Source: Akanthomyces muscarius
Taxonomy: Eukaryota > Ascomycota > Sordariomycetes > Hypocreales > Cordycipitaceae
Length of the DNA stretch: 64,000 bases
Direction of reading: 5' to 3'
Assembly (NCBI RefSeq): GCF_028009165.1
Contig: NC_079243.1
Location: 3,100,001-3,164,000, forward strand
This document shows positions 27,701 to 34,978 of this stretch, piece by piece (position 1 is the first letter of the stretch; each line of letters begins with the position of its first letter). Below the pieces are notes generated by a model, which saw nothing but the letters and a program-made list of their open reading frames with translations, ran no database searches and was not told the origin of the DNA. The position numbers were made by a program, and so were the translations under genes.

Positions 27701-29203
27701 TTTAAAGTAGCCTTCGCCATCGGGCAGTGCATCAATGTCCATCAACGCCACCAGGACTGGTCTTTTCGAGCTTGTCGGAATAATGTGCTCGACAATGGCT
27801 CTAGAGTCGCCTGCCGTTTTCTCAAGGCACTCCTTGACAATGTGCTCAATCTCGCCGAGCTCGGTTCTTTGACCGTTGACTTTGATCTGGGTATCCTGTC
27901 GACCAACAAAGATAATCTCGCCCTCCTGGTTATACCGCACAATGTCTCCAGTCTTGTAGACGCGCCCACTGCGGCCTGCATGGCCTGGCGCGCCGCGGGT
28001 CAGCCAAGGCGGGTCGTTGATGAAAACGGCAGCAGTCTTTTCAGGCATGCCGATATATCCTGCGCCGACAAGCGGGCCCTCAATCACCAATTCTCCGACG
28101 GTTTCGATAGGGACCAGCGAATTGTGGTCGGATGGTGATACAATCCACGTGTTGACACCGTAGCCGGTGCCTATACTACCGGAGAACGGAACGCTTCGAT
28201 CAATGGTTGTGATGGTAGAGGTTGGCGTGCATTCCGAAGGCCCGTAAGTGTTCAACAGCTCGACATCTTTGGGGAAGCGATTTAGTGCTTCGGTATGGGC
28301 CTTTTCGCCGCCCAGAACGATGGTCTGCAGAGTTTCCGCAGTTTTGGGTGACAGAACGTACGCCATTGTTGGCGTCATCTCGGCGTACGTCACTTTGAGT
28401 CTGACGATGGATTCAGAAAAGTTGTCTCGTCGGTCTTCCTCCGACGGGATACATAAAACAGCGCCCGCGGTGAATGTGTGCAGAACGTTCATCCAGGCAA
28501 CGTCGAATGCATACGAGGCGAAATCGTATACTCTGGAATCGGGCTTGAAGCCGTGCGCCGACTGCTGGTATTTCACAGCGCTGCTGAGATTATAGTGTCT
28601 GATGGAAACGCCCTTTGGTTTTCCTGTGCTGCCTGACGTAAAGACAATGTATAAGAGACTGCTGGGGTCGACTGCGGGCAGCGCATCGCCGCTTTGAAGG
28701 GGGGGCAACTGAGCGAGCTGCTGCTCGTTGACGACAACCACCGAGGCTGACGGCGGCATAGAACTCAGCAGCTTATTCGCGACAAATTGCTGCTTGAGCG
28801 AGGAGATAATTAAGACAGGCTCAACCTGCTGAACAATGACACGCAGGCGATCCTCGGGCTGGACAAGGTCTACAGCCACCGAGGCGCCTCCGGCCTTCAT
28901 GACGGCCAGCATCACCACCGGCGTCCACATTGACTTCTCAAAGCATAGAAGCACAATTTTGCCCAGGCCAACACCGAGGCCAAGTAAATGGAACGCCAGC
29001 CGTGTTGAGTAGTTATCGAGTTCTTCGTAAGTCATGGATCCATCCCAGGAACAGATGGCTTCGGCCGTTGGCTGCCTAGATGTTACTTCCGCAATCAAAT
29101 CGTGAACACAACGATTGACGGGTTCCGGTACCGTCGCATTCCAGCCCCAGATTCTTTCCAGATCCGAGGTAGGAATGTCGGCATTATTCTCTGATGAGGT
29201 CAT
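15794..29203 (-). CDS. Tetramodular non-ribosomal peptide synthetase
   Basis: A 13.4-kb frame without introns encodes 4469 aa from the ATG at 29203. An in-frame ATG at 29311 would add 36 residues, but similarity to adenylation domains starts soon after the downstream Met. The domain order is A1-T1-C1-A2-T2-C2-A3-T3-C3-A4-T4-C4-T5. ATP-binding FTSG(S/T)TG motifs lie near residues 188, 1279, 2364 and 3453. Carrier GGDS serines are at 607, 1692, 2786 and 3867. Condensation motifs HHALFDG, HHALYDG and HHALYDG lie near 806, 1894 and 2985, and SHAQFDA near 4077. Each A domain ends in a GK(L/I/M)(D/N)R motif with its Lys. I find no epimerase, methyltransferase, thioesterase or reductase domain. Starting with A and ending with C fits a fungal synthetase that makes a tetrapeptide and releases it by C-domain-catalysed cyclisation. 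T5 lacks its Ser. The product is unknown. The gene is divergent from a P450 and an exporter. Confidence 0.95.
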   Translation of the reverse strand: MTSSENNADIPTSDLERIWGWNATVPEPVNRCVHDLIAEVTSRQPTAEAICSWDGSMTYEELDNYSTRLAFHLLGLGVGLGKIVLLCFEKSMWTPVVMLAVMKAGGASVAVDLVQPEDRLRVIVQQVEPVLIISSLKQQFVANKLLSSMPPSASVVVVNEQQLAQLPPLQSGDALPAVDPSSLLYIVFTSGSTGKPKGVSIRHYNLSSAVKYQQSAHGFKPDSRVYDFASYAFDVAWMNVLHTFTAGAVLCIPSEEDRRDNFSESIVRLKVTYAEMTPTMAYVLSPKTAETLQTIVLGGEKAHTEALNRFPKDVELLNTYGPSECTPTSTITTIDRSVPFSGSIGTGYGVNTWIVSPSDHNSLVPIETVGELVIEGPLVGAGYIGMPEKTAAVFINDPPWLTRGAPGHAGRSGRVYKTGDIVRYNQEGEIIFVGRQDTQIKVNGQRTELGEIEHIVKECLEKTAGDSRAIVEHIIPTSSKRPVLVALMDIDALPDGEGYFKLLREKGAVLEEQLTRRLPAYMTIFAFIPINGFPLTVSGKLDRRALRAKAEAFNLEQLTTMNPCRKEKRAPTTETEKTIQHLWAGILDISPSSIGVDDSFLRVGGDSITVMKFVTLAREKGLHLTVAEILKKPRLGDLAACVSENSGQDETVKPFSLLQPSLRAEDIRFYASTICSVAPEKIQDVFPCTPLQEGLLALTAKRSGDYIATETFELLPEIDVGRFRSAWNTFVTQTPILRTRMIDIPGQGIVQVVIEEGDMLASGDDSQSLDDYIRQHEKVHMELGTPLLHARLVQQAKGNHLIWTIHHALFDGWSIPLMLSLLETIYHASDALPPAQPPFQDFVKHIVKGDQEQIKAFWNGQLQNLEAQPFPALPAPDYEPKPTTVLNRQIKDVQWPQAGVTPTMALRAAWAIAISQYTSSKDVLFGATVAGRHAPVHGVESMIAPTIATVPLRVQFDTTKSVSQFLTDMQQQAVDMIEYEQAGLLKISRVSAEARTACQFQTLLVVQPNKSETKFDSTIFAPGTEEEENSPDSGFLGAFDTYAINIICHLEPNGVWLQINYDSDIFASDRTERMVTQMEHVLRQMSIPGNLDNKLADAITMSETDLSDIWKWNAQVPEAVDQCVHELIKVTTQKQPDADAIHAWDGKLTYKELDVWSTKLANYLTSQGVGMGSIVPLCFEKSMWTPVAMLAVMKAGAASVAMDPEQPEQRLQTIVQQVQPKLLLSSTKYHGLADNLTTSMAVQVVAIDKEWLAQALPSSEGLALPVVESSSPLFILFTSGTTGIPKGVLVTHSNFSTAIRYQKDFFGYNGPEARVYDFSSYAFDAAWLNLLFSLTGGACLCIPSQDERRDDLAGSMERFQITHIDMTPTAASLLTDAATKRLHTLTLGGERLLPADAKRWSKSVKHVNNMYGPSECTATATILRVTPEMVSDSIGFGAGLCTWIVNPQNSSSLVPVGCAGELLLEGPLVGPGYLGQPDKTAAAFIEDPAWLVSGGRQGRLYKTGDLVRYHKDGSLIFMGRKDTQVKFNGQRLELEGIEHVIQKCFTDVGYSRAVVEVITPTQGKKSVLVAFLDIGVAEKDDFFKSMHERQADIEEKLAQSLPTNIIISAFIPRKGFPLTTAGKINRQSLRTEAEAYTLDELTALNPYHKEVEKRPPTTEAERAIQELWSSTLGISPDTIGADDSFLRIGGDSVSAMRVVGLARQKGVYLTVAEILKRPRLSDLATVVGTLVEPSQQAIAPFALVRSGADAQQTRLDAAKLCSVNPEQIQDVFPCTPLQEGLLALTARRAGDYVAQEVFEVRQEIDIPRFKEAWQKWVANTPILRTRIIDLPGQGLMQVVVDEAYTWPETATADSSKDLDHYMSTDNKHPMGLGVPLMRFRLVLQEQRHYLVWTIHHALYDGWSMSIMLSTLESTYKGETLAPAPPYQAFVQHVKSIGQEKVAKFWSQQLQDLEAQAFPSLPSPNYQPDSSQSIVRSISGLSWPKTDVTPTVVLRAALSVIIAQYTGLRDIILGTTVAGRHVPVPGVERIVGPTIATVPLRVQLDYSQSATHLLASMQDQMAKMIEYEQAGLLQISQISPEAKAACQFQTLLVVQPDEETQTAAGLFAPDTEEEDEINTEQGLIGAFDTYAINIICQLKQGGVRLQVNYDKNIVAAEQMTKIISQMEFMLQQFCASNLDSKLADFISLNAADLSSIWAWNSAVPETASQCVHDIIAATIARQPSDVAVHAWDGQLTYQELDMWSTRLAHHLVALGVKGFVPLCFEKSVWTPIAMLAVMKAGAASVAMDPSQPEERLKTIVQQVKATLVLSSANHRDIVDSLVASTAASAVVVGETTLAQLPVPDSAAKLPVVKPEDPLYVVFTSGSTGNPKGVLVTHSNIASAIKHQQQALGFSKASRVYDFASYTFDLVWCNLLQGLAAGGTLCIPSDRTRRTSPLQGIGQLSANVSLLTPSTIRALDVAGLANLDTLHLIGESFRKSDIANMSHKTAIHNMYGPSECTTFATLHRVPEVRGSEKTIGKGVGLNTWVTEVSDHNILTPVGGVGELLLEGPLVTLGYINEPEKTAEAFIEDPAWMLRGGPGPNQTGRHGRLYKTGDLVRYHQNGSLSFVGRKDNQVKVNGQRLELGEVEHAIQRCLPDGTDAGVVVELVTPSKGVKPILVAFVDVRSSVYTSNGDATETLNAALKPITAGLEDRLAEQLPAYMTPSAFIPVLGFPLTASGKMDRRSLHAKGEALTLEELTANAGSQEKQAPQTDAERQIQSLWSSVLSISLDSIGRDDSFLRIGGDSISVMKLVEAARQQDIFLTVADVFKSPRLSDLAARTSERGQVQVEDVAPFSLLQPGLTSDEARAQASALCSVAPGQVEDVFPCTPLQQGLLALTAKRAGDYVGQEIFTLHESINMARFKEAWKDLVATTPILRTRIIDLPGQGIVQVVVQEQPEWPADGGNASDLKSFADVDRLQPMGLGTPLTRFRLVNQAGQHHLLWTIHHALYDGWSLLSMLNSLEKAYNGDKISPAVPFQGFVAHMVNNNSAQAKTFWGQEMEGLEAPCFPALPAFNYQPIASQSLTRQISGLRWPQVDVTPSIAIRAAWSIVAAQYTGVDDVVFGATIAGRSAAVPGVESMVGPAIATVPLRARLGDRSKTVAEFLVGMQEQAVKMIEFEQTGLSQISRVSAEAKVACQFQTLLVVQPIEETQIGSDLFLPDSEDNQEQGFIGSFDTYAVNVICDLEQDGLQLQITYDENVIAAEAMTRITVQLEKVLRQLCDADSLHGKLADVVSINSQDLDDIWKWNATVPEALNRCVHGLIKETVDRQPQATAINAWDGKFTYQDLDKWSTRLAQRLVELGLRADSIVPVCFEKSKWTSVAMLAVMKAGGASAALDPAQAEERLATIVHQVQPQLILSSSSCQKLAVRLAKTSGTTVVAVGEVQLSQIAVKDVGLPTVVPESPLFVLFTSGTTGIPKGVVVTHSNFSSTILHQHGYFGYDQSARVYDFSSYAFDAAWLNLLLSLVGGACLCVPSDEERRNDLAGSMERFQITHIDMTPTAAGLLPESALRKLHTMTLGGEQLRPVDAQRWAKLVKNVRNMYGPSECTATATILSIDSEAMVKDSIGKGVGLCTWIVDAETTTSLVPIGCVGELLLEGPLVGPGYLNEPEKTAAAFIEDPSWLTRGGPNRAGRRGRLYKTGDLVRYHHDGSIIYVGRKDTQVKVNGQRLELGGVEHVIQEYLASTGGEIGVVVELVKPSQGHKPVLAAFLDAAPTEIQELTKKLQAGLEEVLTQYLPTNVTITAFLTVAGFPQTATGKLDRKNLRAKVEALTLQELTAANIYQVEKRAPSTNAERLMQGLWAAVLGISTESIGADDSFMRVGGDSISAMRLVGAARQRGYNLTVADVLLHPKLSDASQRIQQIEDYDPVVDAQKAPLQLLPSKISNERLGAALQRWCSRDERAQDVLPVTDEQARHLAMTYSTSRSMLFYHALDVSTELDLLSMIKACSILVSRFDILRTVFIVEGDSFLQVVLRSMKLEVPTIVAEQDESIEKSMTALLRRESSIALEIGVPVTKFFILYSEEQQAYRVVLRVSHAQFDAISLGQIWSTFEDVCKDGVKASSEPASTFSAHMESVVGLDKPQAVAYWRDLLQGSSVTKLNEGVSHDVKHGTDISVTKSISQSQLRSMDFTFSTVLSAAWAYVLAKRSQIDDVVLGILAHGRDQPVSEGVCGPCVNVVPLRVTLKDGWRVQDLLAAAHTQRVSSIPYTQLGSREIVRSCTEWSQDAYFGTVIRHNSYSDDESQASRMHIFESLSSGPTVDIDNVEVHITAISSDDKIDVEVSFAANVVPADVAHQLAADLQDTILQFSNSLDAPLQSLQELPSLKCSLPVRPKPVHVNGIAAKTQLAERCPPAKTEALRMAWKSVLGDGVELDLESPATFFDLGGDLIGAGVLAAHVASQGYSMTTEDVFQHPTWLSQLALLGGRAH
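15811..16021 (-). other. Degenerate terminal carrier (T) domain of the NRPS
   Basis: The last 75 or so residues (about 4395-4465) have the T-domain pattern FFDLGGD followed by LIGAG. Residue 4429, normally the Ser that receives 4'-phosphopantetheine, is Leu (codon TTG at 15919-15917, minus strand). The surrounding carrier fold residues are kept. Such a domain cannot hold a thioester. It may be vestigial or structural, perhaps supporting the preceding C4 domain. Confidence 0.85.
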
Positions 29204-31263
29204 TTTGAGTGTCACAGCGATTTTGTTATAGTGACGTTGGTGTAAGTAGTGTAGCTTTCTCAAACAATTTTGGGTTTTTGGGCTACGAAAGCACTCCGGT
29301 CCAATTGGCAATACAGATCCGCAGCCGGTGCCTTTGCTTATAAGAGGCAGCCATTCGACGCACTACATTGGGCTGCCCGTATAACGCTACCATCTGAGAT
29401 GCGACTTACACCGTCTTCGGCAGCTTCCTTGGGTGGCTGGCTACTGGGGATTGGAACAGTCAGCGCGGGTTACGCCCCTACACGGTCACTGATCAGCCTA
29501 ATTGGCACCGCATTTCCACGGTGACCAGGAAGTACACATCCTTTACAAATCGATCCACGTCTTGTAAGTCCAATATGATCACGTATGCCGAGACCGAGAA
29601 CGATGAGCAGCCACGCCACAAAGGACATCGCGCGCGCTAGTCCGACGACGCCCCACAGCGCTATTTCGAGAATTGTCTCAAGGCCCACGTACCCCAGGGC
29701 TGACGGGTCTACATAGCGCTTACGGGGTGTGTGAGGTTGACTGCAGAGTTTTTACAAGGCAGCTACCAAGTCACTGGCATACACAGACCCTCTGTCGGCG
29801 TGCCGCTTTGCCGTGTTCTGAGATGCACGATGTTGCTAGCTACGGTCTAGTGTGCCGACAGCCTCCATCTGGCGTTGGGAGCCAGAATAGTTAGTTTTGC
29901 AAATCGTTCATCCCACCGAGAAAAAACGCACTCACCGCCCGGGCCAAGGTCAACGCCGGACTGTATCCGTACGCTTTATTCATGTTAAAGCCCTGCTAGT
30001 CAATGAATAACCTGCTGACGTTGTAGGGCAAGCTTGCTAGCGCTGAGCAAGGCCCATGCGAGGCCGGGGCGAAGGCAAAGAATTATAACACAACGAATTA
30101 AGTATATCTCAGAGAAATCAGAATGGCAGAAAGCAGGCAGAATAATTTTGCTACACATTGAATCCTGTAGATTGTCAGCTCATAGTGTGTCCCTGGAATC
30201 TCGCGAGTAGCCCTATCCAAGCCAAGACGGCTAACAGATAACATGTGGGTAGTATCGCCGCCTCAAAAGAGCCTCTTTCTCGGCAGGCCGGGATCTCCCC
30301 CGTTGACGTGGGTCCGCAAAAAAAGCCACGAATGCAACTGCAATCCTGCCCGAACTGCGGCCGGCTCGGCTTCATGCGGCGCCACTCACTGCCGTCTTGT
30401 CAGTCGCCACGTCTCGCAAATCTGCGAGTTCATTCGCGATTGCCTAGTGTACGCACAAAATCTTGAACATGTCGTGATCCAAATGACTTCCTTCTCGGTG
30501 GGGCCTGATATTGCTGCCAATCCAGGGGGCACAACAAGGTGGCCGAAATCCGTTGTCTGGAGCCCGCGAAATCCCGCCGCTCTGCTTGCGAACTGCGACC
30601 ATATCCCGCAGCCGGATGCTTTGGGAAGTCACCGGATGACACAGTCAGGGAAAAAACTTCCGGCGGGCACATTATTCGCATCGCCAGGTGCACGCTTATG
30701 GTCTCACGAACTTGGTATCCGCGCTGGTGATCGGTATCTTGATGCTTATGCTACGGGGCTTGCCGTGTCACCTCGACGAAATTGTGAAACCGTTTCGTTC
30801 AGGTACATCATGAGGAGCATGCTGATCTGTAGAGGGCCAGGCGGGGGCATCAGGCAATATTTACTTGAAGCAGAAATGTTACGGGCAAGTGGCTGGCGTG
30901 GACACGCAGGCCGAAAGCCATAGGGATCACGCAAGCTAGCATGCATCGAAGCTGAGTGAAGCGGTCCTGGCGGGGCCTGCTTTGCTTCTCATGGCCGGAG
31001 TTATGGCAAATAATCCAACGAACGTGCCTTGGCCTTAGTCAACTGCTCGATGGGGAGGTTGGTACTTGCGTGGACTGGGAGTCTGACTAGGTTGGCCGAG
31101 TTTGAGCCAGCGGTTGCCTACGACCGTGGCTATTATTAGTCGGACAGCGAACGCAACAATCGAGCAGTGTACTACATATAAAACTTTAAAGTCTTATCAT
31201 ACTGGCAACTTGTTTTGTTTATGCACCTGCCGTCGCTCTCTTCTTATCTCGAAGCCAGCAAAC
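29204..31263. promoter_or_regulatory. Divergent promoter region, NRPS / P450
   Basis: About 2.06 kb separates the NRPS start (leftward) from the P450 start (rightward), so it must carry both promoters and is the natural place for cluster-specific regulator sites. I found no clear TATA box or repeated operator-like motif. A 226-codon open frame at 30243-30923 has no recognisable domain and is not annotated. Confidence 0.55.
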
Positions 31264-32845
31264 ATGGAAGCCAATCACCGCTACAACTATTACTCTCTGA
31301 GTATCGCAATCGTTTTTGTGGCTTGCCTTCTTATCGGTCGAGTTATCTATGCACTATTTCTATCACCCTATTCTCATGTCCCGGGCCCTAGGATTTGCAA
31401 AGTCACCCGACTCTGGGTAGACCTTCATGACATCTTTCTACGACGCAACCAACAGATTTACAAGTGGCATGAGAAATATGGCCCGGTCGTCCTCATCGCC
31501 CCCGGCGAGGTTTCGGTTTCCAGTGCCGCTTCGACCAAGATAATCTACCGTGCAGGCACGCAGCACCCCAAGAGCTCCTTCTTCGACAACTTCACCATGT
31601 ACGGTGAGCGCACCATCTTCACAGCCCTTGGATGCGTGGACCACCGCGCCATGCGCAAGTCGACCTTTTCATTCTACCAACCCACCACCGTCTATAGCGA
31701 TTCCGTCATGGGACCTCTGCGTCAACGCGTCCATCTCTTCAAGGATGAGCTGAACAACAGCGCACATGCAGAGTCCACAGTCGGCGCCGACATCTTCAAG
31801 CTCACCAACTCGTACGCTTTTGACAACATCACCTCCCTGGTCTATGGCCCGAACCACACTTCTCAATCATTGGAGTCAGTGAAGGAGAAGCAAACTATTC
31901 TGGAAGACTGGGCAGAATGTGAGGTCTGGAACAATCTGCTGTACACTTTCCCCCTCGCCCACAAGTTCATGAAGTTTGCCATCACCCACCTCCAGAACCC
32001 TCAGTTCCTGCACGCCGAAGAAAAGCTCTTCGAGTGGAATATGGAGAGATTGGACTCTACAATACAGAATATCAGCACAGCTACGGGCCTTTCACTTGTT
32101 GGACGCCTGCTCAAAGACAAGAAGGATAGCGAGGTGCCCCGCAAGACTTTCCTTGCTGCGGAGTGTCTGGACAATATTCACGCGGCGCAGACGACGGTTT
32201 CTTTGTCGCTGACGTATGCAATCTGGCTTCTGGCTGTTCACCGCAGCTGGCAACGCGAGGTCCGCAACGAGCTGCAGAACCTGCCTATGGAGGAAGACGG
32301 GATGCCTTCTTTTGACGCCATCAAGAACGCGCCAATTCTAGAAGCTTGTCTCCGCGAATCACTCCGAACGAAGCCTCTCTCCAGCGGCCGAGCGGAGAGA
32401 ATCGTCCCCGAAACCCACCTGTACGACGAGGTTATGATTCCAGCTGGGGTAAGTCTGGCGCAATTCATTTTTCACCCCGCCTTTTTAACCACTCCTTTAG
32501 ACAATTATTTCAACTTCCACAATAGCGATCCAGCATAACCCTTCCGTCTTCCAGAACCCGCATTTCTACGACCCAGGTCGTTGGCTGCGAGCGGACGAGG
32601 ATGAGCTTCGCGCCATGGAAAGCCACTACATCCCGTTCGGATACGGCGCACGCATATGTTTGGGCAAGGCGTTTGCCGTGGCTGAGATTAAACTTTTGCT
32701 GGCGTGTTTAGTACTTAATTTCGACATACACGAGAATGAGCAGTCGGGCACAAACGCGACCTCGATGAGCCAGCTAGGAACGGAAAATGCGCTCCCGCGG
32801 GGACTCCGATGCGATGTTCTCTTCCGGAGATTACAAAAAGCATAA
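31264..32845 (+). CDS. Cytochrome P450 monooxygenase
   Basis: Exons 31264-32448 and 32501-32845, with a 52-nt intron (GTAAGT donor, TAG acceptor), give 509 aa. The chosen ATG places a hydrophobic ER anchor at about residues 11-33, followed by the Pro-rich hinge SHVPGP; an in-frame ATG at 31102 would bury the anchor. The K-helix ExxR is ESLR, the PERF-like segment is DPGRW, and the haem loop is FGYGARICLG with the ligating Cys in exon 2. The I-helix reads HAAQTT, with Gln where an acidic residue is usual. The protein probably oxidises the NRPS product at the endoplasmic reticulum; the substrate is unknown. It lies between the NRPS and the exporter, and the cluster link is inferred from position. 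Confidence 0.9.
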
Positions 32846-34978
32846 GGGCGGGGCCTCGAGGGCGACAGTACGGCCGCCGATCAGTACAAGGAAGAATACA
32901 TAGATGACGAGTTTGGATACATGTTTAGAGCATAGGTTGTCTTACTGTTTTCGTTTAATTTTGACGAATGCTGCGGAAGTCGCAAAAAGTTTTTAATGGA
33001 ACTATCTGGCGGTCAAGAAAAAATAAAAATAAAAATAGGAATAACAATGAGAAATGGATCTTACTGACTGTTGAAAACTTTTCCAAAGTTCTTACATTCG
33101 ACCCTGGAAACTAAACGATCTGGGCCAGGGTATGTAACGCAATTGCGAAGCCGCCAGGGTTCTCAGCATGTCTTGGCGTCTTTGTGAGCAGGCTGAGCAG
33201 CAATAGGTTCGTTTACGAGCCCTGGCACGTTGCATCAGCATGTCTTGCACGCCTTGTGTGCCTTGTGGTTACCCAAAGTCTGATGGCAGCTAATGGTTGG
33301 TTTAAGGTCCGTGGAGAAGTACCCAGACCCGGCAGTTGAGTCAATTCTAAGTAGACGTTTCGTCATGACGATTTCATCATTACGCCACAGTGAGGGATTA
33401 CATATGCGAATAAGCGAAAGAGTATATTGGGTCGTGGAAAGAGACCAGAACTGGTGGCCGGCACTTGGAGTGGAATCATGGATCGCAGAAAGCAGCAGCA
33501 ACGGGATTGAATTTTCGGACGAGGATTAAAGGCTCCGGCGTGTTTCCAAGCGTATTAGCTTTGCTCATCCCGTTCGCTCTGGAACATTGTTGTGCTACTC
33601 TAGAAGCTTTTTGCGTGCTCTGCATGTGCATAGAACGTGCATACGCAAAGGATTTTTGTGACAAATACCAGGAATGGCAACGCTGCGGCTGTCACGGATG
33701 CGCGAGTCCCGTCAGCATGCAGTAGCTAGCAGATGAGATGGACCTAAGCAAGGGCACGCTCGCTCGCGAGTGGGCGAGTTGTCTGGTCTGGTTCGTTGCG
33801 AGAGCCTGTTAGCCTGTAGTAGGGTACCAGCCGGCGCCACGACACTCAGGGCGCGGGGCGGATAGCACGGCGCTGGCGGGACAAATTAGGGTAGATCCGA
33901 AAAAGCTTCAGGCGTCTTGGCTTTGGGCTTGACAACTGGGTCTGAGATGATGCGAGACTTGTTGGGGGCCTCCAAAGGTGGCACGGATGCGCAGTATTAG
34001 TCTGATTCGACTGCCGGCCTAACGCTATCCCTGCCCGGTCTTGCCTGTGCCCCCAACGACTAATTACAGACGAACAAAGTAACAAGGTGACAGGCGGGGA
34101 TTAGATGAGAAACGTGAAAATAAACCCGCCGGTCCATCCACAATAAGAAGTCGCCGTGTGGGTAATACAGCGGCAAGGGTGGATTGCGTCCAACCGAGAC
34201 ATTTGTAAAGTGAAACGCAAGCAAAGCACATATGTACGTGGCCCCGGTTGCGAGTGTAAGAAGTGATCGTGTCATTTCGCTAGGACAGTCAAGGTAGGTA
34301 TCAAAAATCTTGCTGCGTTTTTCTGTCGGCCTATATCAGCCCTAACAAGTTCGGTAGCTTTTTGCTGGGTAAGCGCTTCGTTGGTGGCGTTTACGCCCAG
34401 TCCCGATTAGATTCATGGCGGCGTCATCGCCAGCGGTCTAGATCGGCGCAGTCGTCATCTGCGCCCCCAAAAGAAGGCCGAAAATAAGAAATAAAAGTAC
34501 TGCATGACAAAATTAAGAAAGAAATTGTCAATAGAGGCGTGTGCAGCTGTCTCAATACACGCTAAGAAGGGGGGTGTGTAGATAGGTACATGGCTAGCTT
34601 CTGCTGTCAAGCGTCAACCCACTGTAAGCCGCCGGCTCCAGCGCAAATCGCCTTTGGCCTATTCCAGCGTAGCAGCTCTGAGGCGGTGCGTTTAGTTACT
34701 GCGAGCGGGCGTCGCGCGCCACTTCGCTCATCTCCCCTTCGTTGGGTCGGCCGGCCTGCATCGAGACGTAACTTTAGCAAACAAAATCATGCCGTTGTGC
34801 TCAAAGCACATGCTTTAGCTGCAGCCTCTTGGCCCATCCTTTGATCTGGTGTCCCTTGGTCGAAGACTAGCCGATATTAGACCCTTACGGATCAAAAACT
34901 TTCGGCTTTGGATAGACGATTCCAGCTGCGCATGTGAACTGCGCGCGTCTTGGGTTGTTGCAAACAGCACGCTTCGCG
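32846..34978. other. Intergenic region between P450 and ABC exporter
   Basis: About 2.1 kb contains the P450 terminator and the exporter promoter. No gene is firmly supported. A 71-codon minus-strand frame (34275-34060) begins with a signal-peptide-like hydrophobic stretch but has no other support. This spacing is long for a compact cluster, and a lost gene could have stood here. Confidence 0.5.

Noticed and set aside
15794..29203. Epimerase, thioesterase or reductase domains in the NRPS
   Set aside because: The spacing between T and C domains is too short for epimerase domains, and the protein ends after T5 without a hydrolase or reductase motif.
30243..30923. 226-codon frame in the NRPS/P450 promoter region
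   Set aside because: No recognisable domain or splice structure, and overlapping frames are open as well. Kept only as a remote possibility.
31102..31263. Upstream in-frame ATG for the P450
   Set aside because: It would add 54 polar residues ahead of the ER anchor, which is normally near the N-terminus.
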